Source: a virus
IMG/VR virus record: IMGVR_UViG_3300033143_004977
Location: 1 to 59,757 of that record
DNA length: 59,757 nucleotides
Strand: one strand, 5' to 3'
A model generated the notes under the pieces. That model saw only the letters and a program-made list of their open reading frames with translations, was not told where the DNA came from and ran no database searches. The first letter of the stretch is position 1. Each line of letters opens with the position of its first letter. Positions 25,665 to 33,893 of this stretch are shown piece after piece. The translations under genes were made by a program, and so were the position numbers.

Positions 25665-26431
25665 AACACGTTGTTCTTTCACCTCACTTTGATGATGCTG
25701 TTATCTCATTGGGTGGTTATTTAGATATTCTTGGAAAAAAAGCAACAGTCATTACGTTTTTTACTAGTAGTCCAATAAAACCAATAGTTATAAAATGGGA
25801 TAACAAATGTGGTTTTATAAATAGTAAAGATACTGTAAAACAGAGAAAAATAGAAAATCTAAAAGCTTTAAAAATATTAAATAACAATATAATCGATTAT
25901 GAATATATTCAACATTCATATAGAAAAAAAAGAATGTCTAAAATAGAAGAAAAAGAATTGATTAACGAAATCGAAAAAGATATTAATAAAATATTAAATA
26001 CCAACAAAGAAATATCATTATATAGTCCAGCATATCTTGGTTCTAGAACACATAAAGATCATAAAATATTGCATCATGCTTTTATAAAAACAAATAAGAA
26101 TAATAAAAATCAAAAACATAAATTTTATATTTATGAAGATTATCTATATTGTGATAATTTTAGAATCAGACATGAAATTATGAAAAATTCGACTTTGTTA
26201 CGGTATTTTTCATCTTTGTACTCTTCATTAACAATTATTGAAAAAACAATAAAATTGAAAAATATTAATCTTGAAAATAAGCTTGAAGCAATATTAAAAT
26301 ATAAATCACAAGTATTTGGATTTGATAATTATTCTGATTCACCAATGTTTTCATTGACTAAAGTCATAGATTATAATAGAAAAAGATACAAAGACATTAA
26401 TTCATGTGAAATAATATATCAAATAATATGA
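25661..26431 (+). CDS. PIG-L/LmbE-type deacetylase
   Basis: The 256-residue protein starts with LSPHFDDAVISLGG, the PHxDD zinc and catalytic motif of the GlcNAc-PI de-N-acetylase family. HKDH lies near residue 135, giving the third metal ligand. These zinc enzymes remove acyl groups from N-acyl sugars. It lies between the ParB-like and glycosyltransferase genes, both overlapping by four bases, so it may act on a sugar-decorated molecule made by this cluster. Confidence 0.8.
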   Translation: MKHVVLSPHFDDAVISLGGYLDILGKKATVITFFTSSPIKPIVIKWDNKCGFINSKDTVKQRKIENLKALKILNNNIIDYEYIQHSYRKKRMSKIEEKELINEIEKDINKILNTNKEISLYSPAYLGSRTHKDHKILHHAFIKTNKNNKNQKHKFYIYEDYLYCDNFRIRHEIMKNSTLLRYFSSLYSSLTIIEKTIKLKNINLENKLEAILKYKSQVFGFDNYSDSPMFSLTKVIDYNRKRYKDINSCEIIYQII

Positions 26432-27264
26432 AAATATGCATAGCAAGTAAAAATCGTGCAGAAACAATGACTACACAACTTTTTTTTAATCCAAAAGATA
26501 TATTAATTTTTGTTGAACCTCAAGAAATTAAAAAATATCAGATTTTTAATTCTGGTTATAAATTAGTAAACATAAAAAAGAATAATAAAGGTATAGCATA
26601 TGCAAGAAATTTTATATTAAATTATATGTCTGATAAATGTATATTAATGGCAGACGATGACTATCAATGGTTTGGTAAAAGAAATAAAGAAGGTAGATAT
26701 GATACATTAAAAAATTGCCAAGAAATGGTCAATAATATAGAAAAAAATTTAAAAAATTGTGAAATATGTGGAATTTCAGATAATTCTTTTAGTTATTTTG
26801 TAAATAAAAATAACAATAATAAAAGAATATATTTTAATGATTCCGTAGTAAGAGGTATATATGGTATTAATATACAATGGCTAAAAAAGAAAAATATAAA
26901 GTATGATGAAAAATTAAAATGTGAAACTGAAGACATAGATATTAATATAATGATTATTATCAATAAAGGTAAAACATGTATTGATTATAAATATAGTCGC
27001 AAAGATTCATATAGATATGCAGGAGGATTGACAAAAGAAAGAGGAGGTATATTAACTTTAGATATATTACAAAGAAATATTATAAATAATTTAGCTAAAA
27101 AATATGGTACTGAATTTTTTTCAACTTCACATGATCAATATGGTAATTTAAAAACAAGAACTCTTAAATTTAAATTGATTATTAAGAGATCAGATATTGT
27201 TAAAAAATATGTTGATAAATATAATAAAGAAAATGAACAACGACTTCAGTCAAAAAACTCGTGA
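26428..27264 (+). CDS. glycosyltransferase, GT-A like
   Basis: The 278-residue protein has ASKNRAETM at its start, GIAYARNFIL in the middle and a MADDDYQWF segment that supplies the DxD-type metal site of GT-A glycosyltransferases. This resembles phage TET-associated glycosyltransferases, but no TET/JBP gene is in the window. It could glycosylate DNA, a nucleotide or a surface. Its 3' end overlaps the start of a truncated small gene at 27233. Confidence 0.65.
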   Translation: MKICIASKNRAETMTTQLFFNPKDILIFVEPQEIKKYQIFNSGYKLVNIKKNNKGIAYARNFILNYMSDKCILMADDDYQWFGKRNKEGRYDTLKNCQEMVNNIEKNLKNCEICGISDNSFSYFVNKNNNNKRIYFNDSVVRGIYGINIQWLKKKNIKYDEKLKCETEDIDINIMIIINKGKTCIDYKYSRKDSYRYAGGLTKERGGILTLDILQRNIINNLAKKYGTEFFSTSHDQYGNLKTRTLKFKLIIKRSDIVKKYVDKYNKENEQRLQSKNS

Positions 27265-27385
27265 TCTTTTCTTCTGGAATACGACTTGCTGGTTTTGCAG
27301 AAAAAATCACGCTGATTGTCTTCATCATATTTTAGGCAGAACTTCAAATTCTCCTCTAAATGCAGCGCCTATGTACAATTTTTAA
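27233..27385 (+). pseudogene. truncated copy of a small HNH-like gene
   Basis: The 50 residues match the first 50 residues of the gene at 28135 closely (shared TKDLFFWNT/TRDLFFWNT, CWFCRKNHADCLH and SPLN-AP). The copy ends abruptly after APMYNF, and a homing endonuclease gene begins 23 bases later. It looks like the 5' part of the original gene, cut off by the insertion. It overlaps the glycosyltransferase end. Confidence 0.65.
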
Positions 27386-27407
27386 AATATATATTATATT
27401 ATAAATA

Positions 27408-28145
27408 ATGAATAAGTATTGCATAATATGTTCTAAAAAACATAACAATAAAAAATTCTGTTCTGTTCAATGTTATTATCAATATTTGAATTTGCTTAAA
27501 ACAAAGAAAAAAAGAAGTAAAACATTTATTGATTTACATAAAATAAAACAATTTGGATTTCAACAAAAAAATAAGTATAGATTTCAGAAAAATAGAATTC
27601 CATGGAACAAAGGATTGACAAAAGAAACTGATGAAAGAGTTAGAAAAAGTGCTGAAAAGTTAAGTAAAACTAATACTGGTCATAAAGCATCATTAAAAAC
27701 AAGAAAAAAGATGAGTAAACAACGTAAAGGAAAGCCTACTTGGCTTTCTAATTTATCAACTAAAGAATATCAATATATGATAAATACACATTATGGCGGA
27801 AAACCACCCGCTCGAAAATATGATGGTAAAACAGATGCTTTATCAATCAAACGAAGATTTTTTGAGAAAATAGAAAAAAAAGGATATCTTGGTTTTGATG
27901 AATATCCTTGTGAATGTTGTGGCAGAACAAGTGGTACTATTTTTGACTTACATCATATTATTTTTCGATCAGAAAGACCATATCATAAAAAATTACATCA
28001 TATAGATAATATTTTGTATGTATGTAGATACTGTCATGATAAATTTCATAGAGATCCATTTTTCAGAAATGACATTGTGCGAAAAAGAAAATTAGATAAA
28101 ATATTCAATTTGAAAATAGTTGAAAAAACATCATATGAAAAATAA
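27408..28145 (+). CDS. HNH homing endonuclease
   Basis: The 245-residue protein starts with a small zinc motif (CIICSK, KKFCSVQC). A basic NUMOD-like linker follows (IPWNKGLTKETDERVRKS and GHKASLKTRKKMSKQRKGK). The C-terminal HNH has CECCGR, DLHHI and CRYCHDKFH. Such genes cut an unoccupied site in a related genome and copy themselves in. The linker is shared with the gene at 41360. It lies between a truncated and a complete copy of its neighbour and overlaps the complete copy by 11 bases. A weak TATATTATA element sits in front of it. Confidence 0.85.
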   Translation: MNKYCIICSKKHNNKKFCSVQCYYQYLNLLKTKKKRSKTFIDLHKIKQFGFQQKNKYRFQKNRIPWNKGLTKETDERVRKSAEKLSKTNTGHKASLKTRKKMSKQRKGKPTWLSNLSTKEYQYMINTHYGGKPPARKYDGKTDALSIKRRFFEKIEKKGYLGFDEYPCECCGRTSGTIFDLHHIIFRSERPYHKKLHHIDNILYVCRYCHDKFHRDPFFRNDIVRKRKLDKIFNLKIVEKTSYEK

Positions 28146-28440
28146 TTTTACAGAAAAAACAAAAGATTTGTTTTTTTGGAATACGCAATGCTGGTTTTGC
28201 AGAAAAAATCACGCTGATTGTTTGCATTATATTTTAAAAGATATATCAACTTCTCCTTTAAATATTGCACCATTAAATAATGATGAGTGTTGCATCAAGA
28301 ATGGAAAACTTGCTTCTGTAAAAGTGCAAGGTCAATTATTACGAAAAACATTAAAATATTTATTGAAGAATAATTATGAACTTACACACGAAGATAAATT
28401 ATTTATGTTGCAAAATAAACGTATTTATAAATATCATTGA
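28135..28440 (+). CDS. small HNH-like/zinc protein, complete copy
   Basis: The 101-residue protein has CWFCRKNHADCLHY and DECC motifs, suggesting a zinc-bound HNH-like core, then a helical C-terminus (QGQLLRKTLKYLL). The truncated gene at 27233 repeats its first 47 residues with about 70% identity by eye. The truncated copy keeps a more HNH-like LHHILGR where this one has LHYILKD. The N-terminal part here may have arrived with the homing endonuclease. Confidence 0.7.
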   Translation: MKNNFTEKTKDLFFWNTQCWFCRKNHADCLHYILKDISTSPLNIAPLNNDECCIKNGKLASVKVQGQLLRKTLKYLLKNNYELTHEDKLFMLQNKRIYKYH

Positions 28441-28448
28441 TTTGCCTA

Positions 28449-28477
28449 TTTACAAATAGTTAAAAGTATGGTATAAT
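28449..28477 (+). promoter_or_regulatory. phage promoter (TTTACA-17-TATAAT)
   Basis: TTTACA (28449-28454) and TATAAT (28472-28477) with a 17-base spacer and TGG before the -10 box. The whole block, including the AAATAGTTAAAAGTATGG spacer, repeats that at 37585. It drives the genes from 28513. Confidence 0.8.
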
Positions 28478-28512
28478 ATGGATATGGTTAAATAATAATT
28501 AATAATAAAAAT

Positions 28513-28752
28513 ATGACATTTATTGAAAGAATGACACGAATCAAAAACATCTTAAAAACACCTTATCATTTCTTTACAGTCACATCAGACAAAGAAGTGT
28601 TATTACGATTAGAAGATAGTAAAGAATGTAAATATTCTTTTAAGGGATATATAATGATTGAAGCAATCAAAGAAGCAGAAGCATACATCAAACAAGAAAT
28701 CAACGCTGGTAGTTTAAAAGAAATAAACGACAATAATGAAAAGAAAAATTAA
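28513..28752 (+). CDS. unknown protein
   Basis: A 79-residue ORF, mixed helix and strand, overlapping the YopX-like gene by 17 bases. First gene behind the promoter at 28449. No family recognised. Confidence 0.6.
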   Translation: MTFIERMTRIKNILKTPYHFFTVTSDKEVLLRLEDSKECKYSFKGYIMIEAIKEAEAYIKQEINAGSLKEINDNNEKKN

Positions 28753-29164
28753 ATTTAGAGCGTGGGCTATTGGTAATAAGAAAATGTTATATGACATATG
28801 TGTTATGTTTTGTCCAACAGAATTAAGAGAATACAGAATATACACAAGTAGTGATTGGTATAAAGGCAAAGAATATGGAGAATTTTTAGGAAATGATAAA
28901 CATTTTGAAATACAACAATACACTGGACTAAAAGACAAAAACGGAAAAGAGATATACGAAGGAGATGTTGTTAAAGGATACATACCAGATTCAGAATCAG
29001 ATTTGTATTTTGAAGCAAATGTAATAAAATTTGATGAAAGCAGTTATTCTATTCATAATAATATAGGGTACATTGGAGATTTACATCATTGTTCAATAAA
29101 TAATAGTATTGAAATCATAGGCAACATCTATGAAAATCCTAATGTATTAAAACGATGCAAATAA
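28736..29164 (+). CDS. YopX-family protein
   Basis: The 142-residue protein has the YopX-family layout: IKFRAWAIGNKKM at the start, QQYTGLKDKNGKEIYEGD in the middle and IEIIGNIYENP at the end. The family is common in phages of low-GC bacteria; the function is unknown. It is preceded by an overlapping small gene and followed by another. Confidence 0.85.
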   Translation: MKRKIKFRAWAIGNKKMLYDICVMFCPTELREYRIYTSSDWYKGKEYGEFLGNDKHFEIQQYTGLKDKNGKEIYEGDVVKGYIPDSESDLYFEANVIKFDESSYSIHNNIGYIGDLHHCSINNSIEIIGNIYENPNVLKRCK

Positions 29165-29331
29165 ATAATGAAAAAGAAATACGAGAATCTGGTGCAGTAT
29201 TTTGGGTAAGAACACCCGTTGCATTAATAATGAAAAATACAATAACACCAGAAGAATATTATAATGTGGAAAGCATAGAGTATGGTAATTCTTCGATAGG
29301 TAAAATAATTGAAGAAATCAAATACAAATAA
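29155..29331 (+). CDS. small unknown protein
   Basis: The 58-residue ORF starts within the last codons of the YopX-like gene and ends nine bases before the next gene. It has mixed polarity and no motif. The overlap and spacing support it as a real gene. Confidence 0.55.
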   Translation: MQINNEKEIRESGAVFWVRTPVALIMKNTITPEEYYNVESIEYGNSSIGKIIEEIKYK

Positions 29332-29340
29332 ATTAGAAAC

Positions 29341-29583
29341 ATGACAAAGATAAACAAAATTATATGCGATATTTGCCAGAAAGAAATTGATGTTAGTTTA
29401 GGAATGGGAATGTTTGAAAGAATTGAAATTAATCGAGAAAAGAATTTCTTAGCAAAATTACCTGGCAAATTTAATGAAAAAGATATCCGCAAGGAATCTC
29501 TTGATATGTGCAACAATTGTTCTGAATTACTTGCAGAATATGTGAAAAAGTTGAAAACAGAAGTATCAATTAAAAAGAACTAA
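29341..29583 (+). CDS. zinc-ribbon-like protein
   Basis: The 80-residue protein has CDICQK near the N-terminus and CNNC near the C-terminus, giving four cysteines for zinc. It resembles small phage zinc proteins of unknown role. It is followed by a structured leader rather than by the next gene directly. Confidence 0.65.
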   Translation: MTKINKIICDICQKEIDVSLGMGMFERIEINREKNFLAKLPGKFNEKDIRKESLDMCNNCSELLAEYVKKLKTEVSIKKN

Positions 29584-29584
29584 G

Positions 29585-29755
29585 ATTCTCTTAGGTCTTT
29601 AACTAGCTCTGAAGATTTGTTGTTTAAGAGCTTACCATTATTGGCGTTCATTCCAAAAATAATGGGACATTAGAATTAAGCCGCTAGCAGGTAATATTCG
29701 ACGAATGATGGGGCGGGATTAAGAATGGGACAACAAACATTTCCCGCCCTAATAA
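29585..29755 (+). ncRNA. structured leader or small RNA before the Acb2-like gene
   Basis: Three hairpins are clear. AGCTCT (29605-29610) pairs with AGAGCT (29627-29632). CCATTATT (29635-29642) pairs with AATAATGG (29658-29665) with an inner TTGG/CCAA. GGGCGGGA (29711-29718) pairs with TCCCGCCC (29742-29749). CTAGC (29603-29607) could also pair with GCTAG (29683-29687). The last hairpin lies just before the AGGAGGTG ribosome-binding site of the next gene, so the element may regulate it. It is GC-rich for this genome. No known riboswitch class recognised. Confidence 0.55.
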
Positions 29756-29774
29756 TAGAAAGGAGGTGAGACAA

Positions 29775-29948
29775 ATGACAAACGAACAAATGCGTGAGAT
29801 TATACAGCGTGTCGAAGTCATTATTGACAATATGTCAGCAGATCCAAAAACTGACAACGTTGCATACAATCGTTGTGTTGAAAAAGCATTAACAAAACTC
29901 GAAGAGTCACATATGTGGATGGGAAAGACTCTTAACACATTAGAGTAA
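29775..29948 (+). CDS. Acb2/Tad1 hairpin-domain-like sponge protein
   Basis: The 57-residue protein has the short helical-hairpin pattern of the Acb2/Tad1 domain, with the conserved C-terminal segment CVEKALTKLEESHMWMGKTL. Acb2 proteins bind cyclic oligonucleotides and Tad1 binds related signals, blocking CBASS or Thoeris. Start 29775 is chosen because the GGAGGTG sequence lies 6-12 bases upstream, better than an alternative GTG. This would be an anti-defence protein. A long structured leader precedes it. Binding is inferred from similarity only. Confidence 0.7.
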   Translation: MTNEQMREIIQRVEVIIDNMSADPKTDNVAYNRCVEKALTKLEESHMWMGKTLNTLE

Positions 29949-29971
29949 GATTTATTCATTAACATAATAAC

Positions 29972-30244
29972 ATGAACTTACATGAATTAGCTGAAATTAA
30001 CTATGACGTGTACACGAATGCAGATAGAGAAATATTAAAATGGATTCTTAAAAACGAAAAGAACATTATAACAGCATTCAAAAAAAAGTTTCCTCGATCA
30101 CCATATGACTATAGAATACAAGTGAAAGTTGGTAATTGTACTAAATTACTTTTGAATGATGGAACATCAAAAAGTATGGGTAATATGGCATACTTAACAA
30201 CATTACAACTCAGAAGAATGGGTTGTCCTAAATCTACTAATTAA
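29972..30244 (+). CDS. unknown protein
   Basis: The 90-residue protein has a helical first half and a beta-type second half. No motif is recognised. It lies between the Acb2-like and ubiquitin-like genes with short gaps, and could belong to either unit. Confidence 0.55.
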   Translation: MNLHELAEINYDVYTNADREILKWILKNEKNIITAFKKKFPRSPYDYRIQVKVGNCTKLLLNDGTSKSMGNMAYLTTLQLRRMGCPKSTN

Positions 30245-30254
30245 TTATAAAAAC

Positions 30255-30482
30255 ATGAAAAAAGTAAAGAGAATTTCTGTGGTCATAGCCAAATTTGGAA
30301 GTGATCCTGAACATATCGAAGTATCAACAGATTTAACTATTGAAGAAGTTCTAAGAGAATCAGGCACTAGTAGAATAGCTGAAAAAATTTTTGTGAATGG
30401 TGAACGTGCAACATTAAAAGATATTATCGAAGACGGTGATAATATTTTGCTTGTTTCACCTAAGGAAGCTGGTAGAAATTAA
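30255..30482 (+). CDS. ubiquitin-like (beta-grasp) protein
   Basis: The 75-residue protein has the strand-helix-strand spacing of a ThiS/MoaD/ubiquitin beta-grasp: two opening strands, a helix (LTIEEVLRESG), then IFVNGERATL and a late DGDNILLVSP. The C-terminus is KEAGRN, without a free Gly-Gly end. Processing by the JAB peptidase at 31291 could expose a glycine. It starts the set Ubl, E2-like, JAB, E1, in the order known from bacterial Bil systems. Confidence 0.7.
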   Translation: MKKVKRISVVIAKFGSDPEHIEVSTDLTIEEVLRESGTSRIAEKIFVNGERATLKDIIEDGDNILLVSPKEAGRN

Positions 30483-30493
30483 ATAACAAAACG

Positions 30494-31303
30494 ATGTCAA
30501 AAATATCTTCATTTAAACAATGGTATGAAAAATATTTACAAGAATGTGATGACTGTTATGAAAAATCATTAAAGAACGAATATGTTGATATTGAAAAATT
30601 AACAGAAAAATTAGACATTCTTATGCAAGCACGATTGACAGGATCAGACATGAATCAACGTAGTGCACTTGATGATAAGATCAAATATGTCAACGATGCA
30701 TTAAAAACACGATATAAAAGAATAGACGCTGTCGGAAAGATTAAAAAAGAAATGAAAGAAAATCTGAAAATGAATTCAAGCAAAGCAGTGTATAAAAGAA
30801 TTCTAGCACATCCATTCATTGACGAAGTAATCGTTGAAGATAACTCTCTTAGCATTGTTACTAAAAGATTGTATGCTAATAAGATATACATCGGATATTA
30901 TCAGATAATGATTACATCAGATGACTCTCATTACAATGCATCAAATACACGAATTAAAAATCTTGAATACTGTGTGCATGATTGTCATGATCATTGGCAC
31001 GTGTCTAACAAACATCCTTGTTTAGCATCATGGAAACCTATTCTACAACGCCATCTTGATACATATCAACTATTTTTATTTTTCGATACGTTTATTCATT
31101 ATTTAACTTTATCAGATTCAACTCATGCTAATATTCATTTTGATAAATGGATTGAAGATTTTAAAGACAAAGGAGTTAAAAGAAAACTTATGACAAATAA
31201 ACATCAAGAAAAATTTATTCCTGTTAATGATCAGAGTTGGTATTCAGGTACAACAGGTACAATTACTAATACTATAATATGGGGAGAAACATGGATATCA
31301 TAA
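30494..31303 (+). CDS. E2-like conjugating enzyme candidate
   Basis: The 269-residue protein has a helical N-terminal region (1-105) and a C-terminal domain with strand-rich residues 110-165. The sequence HDHWHVSNKHPCLASWKPIL follows. HPC with Cys176 resembles the active-site region of phage and bacterial E2-like domains, where a His precedes the catalytic Cys, and a helical LFFDTFIHYL comes after. Context supports the call: it lies between a ubiquitin-like gene and a JAB gene. Sequence alone is weak. Confidence 0.6.
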   Translation: MSKISSFKQWYEKYLQECDDCYEKSLKNEYVDIEKLTEKLDILMQARLTGSDMNQRSALDDKIKYVNDALKTRYKRIDAVGKIKKEMKENLKMNSSKAVYKRILAHPFIDEVIVEDNSLSIVTKRLYANKIYIGYYQIMITSDDSHYNASNTRIKNLEYCVHDCHDHWHVSNKHPCLASWKPILQRHLDTYQLFLFFDTFIHYLTLSDSTHANIHFDKWIEDFKDKGVKRKLMTNKHQEKFIPVNDQSWYSGTTGTITNTIIWGETWIS

Positions 31304-31842
31304 AAATAACAGAAAATGCATATTTGAAGATGAGATATTTCACAGAACATTGTGATAAAGAAATTTCTGGATTAGGAAAAGTTAAATATATTAATAATGA
31401 ACTTGTAATATATGATGCAGAGATCTTTACACAAAATGTATCTTCGATTCATAGCACTTTAGATGTAGATACATTAGCAATATTTTTGAATGAAAAGATA
31501 ACACAGAAAGAAAATACTAAAGATTATAAAGTATGGTTTCATTCACATGCTAATATGAAAGCATATTTTAGTCAAACTGATATAGATACTATTGATCAAT
31601 CTACTGAGTTTGATTATTTAATATCTATCGTAATGAATAAATACGAAGAAAATGAAGCAAGACTTGATATTTTCAGACCAGCTAGATTAACAATACCATT
31701 GAAATTACAAATATTACTAGAAGATAATAAAAAAATTGAAAAACAATGTATAAAAGAAATAAAAGAAAAAGTAAAAATATCAACTTTCAAAGACAAATTG
31801 ACATTTTTGACCCCAAAACATTTAAAAAAGAAGTCACGATAA
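31291..31842 (+). CDS. JAB/MPN-type isopeptidase
   Basis: The protein of about 183 residues has the JAMM motif: a Glu in KEISGLGK and, later, FHSHANMKAYFSQTD (HxH then S-x-x-D). The zinc site for cleaving isopeptide or C-terminal extensions therefore looks complete. GGGGAGA precedes ATG 31291; the longer start at 31279 is less favoured. It overlaps the E2-like gene by 13 bases. It could process or remove the ubiquitin-like protein. Confidence 0.8.
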   Translation: MDIIKITENAYLKMRYFTEHCDKEISGLGKVKYINNELVIYDAEIFTQNVSSIHSTLDVDTLAIFLNEKITQKENTKDYKVWFHSHANMKAYFSQTDIDTIDQSTEFDYLISIVMNKYEENEARLDIFRPARLTIPLKLQILLEDNKKIEKQCIKEIKEKVKISTFKDKLTFLTPKHLKKKSR

Positions 31843-31861
31843 TACGATAATATTTATATGT

Positions 31862-33093
31862 ATGATATCAACAATAATAAATGGAAAGAAAAAATGGAAA
31901 CATACATTAGAAACAAAAGAAAAACAAAAATGCGCAACATTAGAACAATTTAAAGATGGTATGCCTCAAAAAACAAAAGATAAAATTAAAAAAAAGTTAA
32001 CGGGTCGTAAACAATCTAAAGAACATATCGAAAAAAACAGAATTCGTCAGATTGGTCAAACAGTACCACCATCACGAAGAAAAAAAATTAGCAAAGGCGT
32101 TCTTAAAACATTAGAAGAAAGACCCGAAATTAGTAAAATCATTTCTGATAAAGCAAAACAACGTTCTTTTGAAAAATATTTAAATATTAATAGTTTTGCT
32201 AGTAAAAGAAAAAAAATAATTAGTATATTACACGGTTCACAAGAAATGAAAAATTGGAAAAAGAAAGTGTTAGCAAGAGATTCGTATAAATGTGTATCAT
32301 GTAATTCTAAACGAAATCTCAATGTCGATCATATTAAAAAGTTCATTAATATACTTGATGAAAATATAGAAAAAATAATCGATTTGAACTTTGAAGAAAT
32401 ATTAAAAATTAATGCATTTTGGGACATTAATAATGGTCGTGTACTTTGCGAAGAATGTCATAGATATACTTTTACTTATGGTAATAGAAAAACAAAAAAG
32501 AAAATTAATTACATGAGACAAATGGATATTTTCAATCCTATTTTATTTAATGAAGATGTCAGTATCGTAGGATTGGGTTCAATTGGTTCAAATACTGCAC
32601 TTTGCTTAGCACGTCTCGGAATAAAAAATATACATATAGTCGATCATGATATTGTATCAGCACATAATTTACCTAATCAATGTTATAATAAAAATGATAT
32701 AAACCGATCTAAAACATTTTGTTTAGCAGAAACATTAAAAGTTGGTCTTCATTCAAATATCATTTATAATCAAAAATGTCCTCAAACTAAATTCGACGGT
32801 TCTAAAAACATGAACGAATATTTGATTATTGCAGTTGATTCAATGAATGAAAGAAAGAAAATTGCTAAGCAACTTAAAAAAGCAATTATCAAACCAAAAA
32901 AAGTGATACAATTGAAGAATGGCAAAAAACATTTTCAGACAATCCCGACAAAGATCCATGTACTGCACGTTATATTTCATATATGTCAATGATAATGGGA
33001 GCATTAATTGCTAATCAGTTCAAACGGATCATGAAAAACGAACCATACAAAAAAGAATTATTATTTAATATTGATACATTGCAAATATTATGA
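31862..33093 (+). pseudogene. HNH endonuclease fused in frame to a broken E1-like enzyme
   Basis: The first about 210 residues are an HNH endonuclease: a NUMOD-like basic region (KKKLTGRKQSKEHIEKNR) and CVSC, DHIKK and CEECH motifs. Without a stop the frame enters an E1/ThiF-type domain at MRQMDIFNP, with the ATP site GLGSIGSNTALCLARLG and HNLPNQ. Near 32895, in an A run, the frame breaks. The correct frame resumes with DTIEEWQKTF and DPCTARYISY and ends at TGA 33093. The strand with the conserved DTRM-like motif, about 20-25 residues, is missing as well. The E1 is probably inactive. Confidence 0.65.
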
Positions 33094-33281
33094 ATGAACA
33101 ATTAGAAAGAACAAATGACATTTTAGAAATACGAGTAAGTGTTAGGCGTAATAATGAAATAGAAATAGGAGGAGAAATTAAAAATGCTCAAGAAACAGAA
33201 ACGACTATTCTCGCAAGAACACCTGAAATAGCTGGTAAACAAGTCGAACAAATAGCAAGACAGTTTTTAGAATTGAAATAA
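33090..33281 (+). CDS. small unknown protein
   Basis: The 63-residue ORF starts in an ATGA overlap with the original E1 stop, which confirms where that gene once ended. It is acidic with beta-type and helical parts. No motif recognised. Confidence 0.55.
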   Translation: MNEQLERTNDILEIRVSVRRNNEIEIGGEIKNAQETETTILARTPEIAGKQVEQIARQFLELK

Positions 33282-33293
33282 TGAAAATCGAAT

Positions 33294-33356
33294 ATGTCAA
33301 AACAAAACGAAGACAACAATATTGACGAAGCTATTGAAGAAATTATTAAGAAATAA
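33294..33356 (+). pseudogene. remnant of the 5' end of recA
   Basis: One frame here reads NIDEAIEEIIKK, matching NINDAIEEIIRK at residues 10-21 of the intact RecA 600 bases downstream. The start ATG is one base out of frame (an A run of five rather than four). The match breaks right after the KK codons, and the homing endonuclease gene begins 17 bases later. This looks like the old recA start, left behind after an insertion. Confidence 0.55.
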
Positions 33357-33373
33357 TAATATTAATTAATAAA

Positions 33374-33884
33374 ATGAAAAAAGGCAGTATCCATACATCA
33401 GAAGCAATTATTAAAATGAGTAAAGCAAAACCGGGAAAAAATCATCCTATGTATGGTAAAAAACAATCAAAAGAAACAATAGAAAAAAGAAGATTAAAAA
33501 CAGCAGGTCAAAAAAGATCAAAAAAAACAAAAATTACGTATGAGTGAAAATCATGCTGATTTTTCTGATAAAAATAATCCATTTTATGGGAAAGGGTATA
33601 CACGATTAGGCGATAAACATCCATTATTCATTCATGGAAAAATTAAAAAAAGAAATAGTTGGTTTGTATGGTCTGATAAAGAAGGAAAAAGAATAAAATG
33701 TTCTAGATATGTAGCAGAACAATATCTTGGAAGAAAATTAGTAAAAGGAGAAGTGATACATCATATAAACAAAGACCCGTTAGATGATAGACCAGAAAAT
33801 TTATATGTATTTCTAAATCAATCTGAACATATGCATCATCATATGATGAAAAATCCTCCAATCTTAATATCAAATCTTACATAA
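33374..33884 (+). pseudogene. HNH homing endonuclease, frameshifted
   Basis: The first part from ATG 33374 carries a NUMOD3-like segment (GKNHPMYGKKQSKETIEKR). The frame then breaks in an A8 run near 33525. The second part (33540-33884) holds the HNH_3-type core: SWFVWSDKEGK, SRYVAEQYL, VIHHINKDPLDDRPENLY and a final NPPILISNLT. One base restores the whole protein of about 169 residues. It lies directly between the recA remnant and intact recA. The C-terminus is nearly the same as in the gene at 45790. Confidence 0.7.
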
Positions 33885-33893
33885 ATATATATT

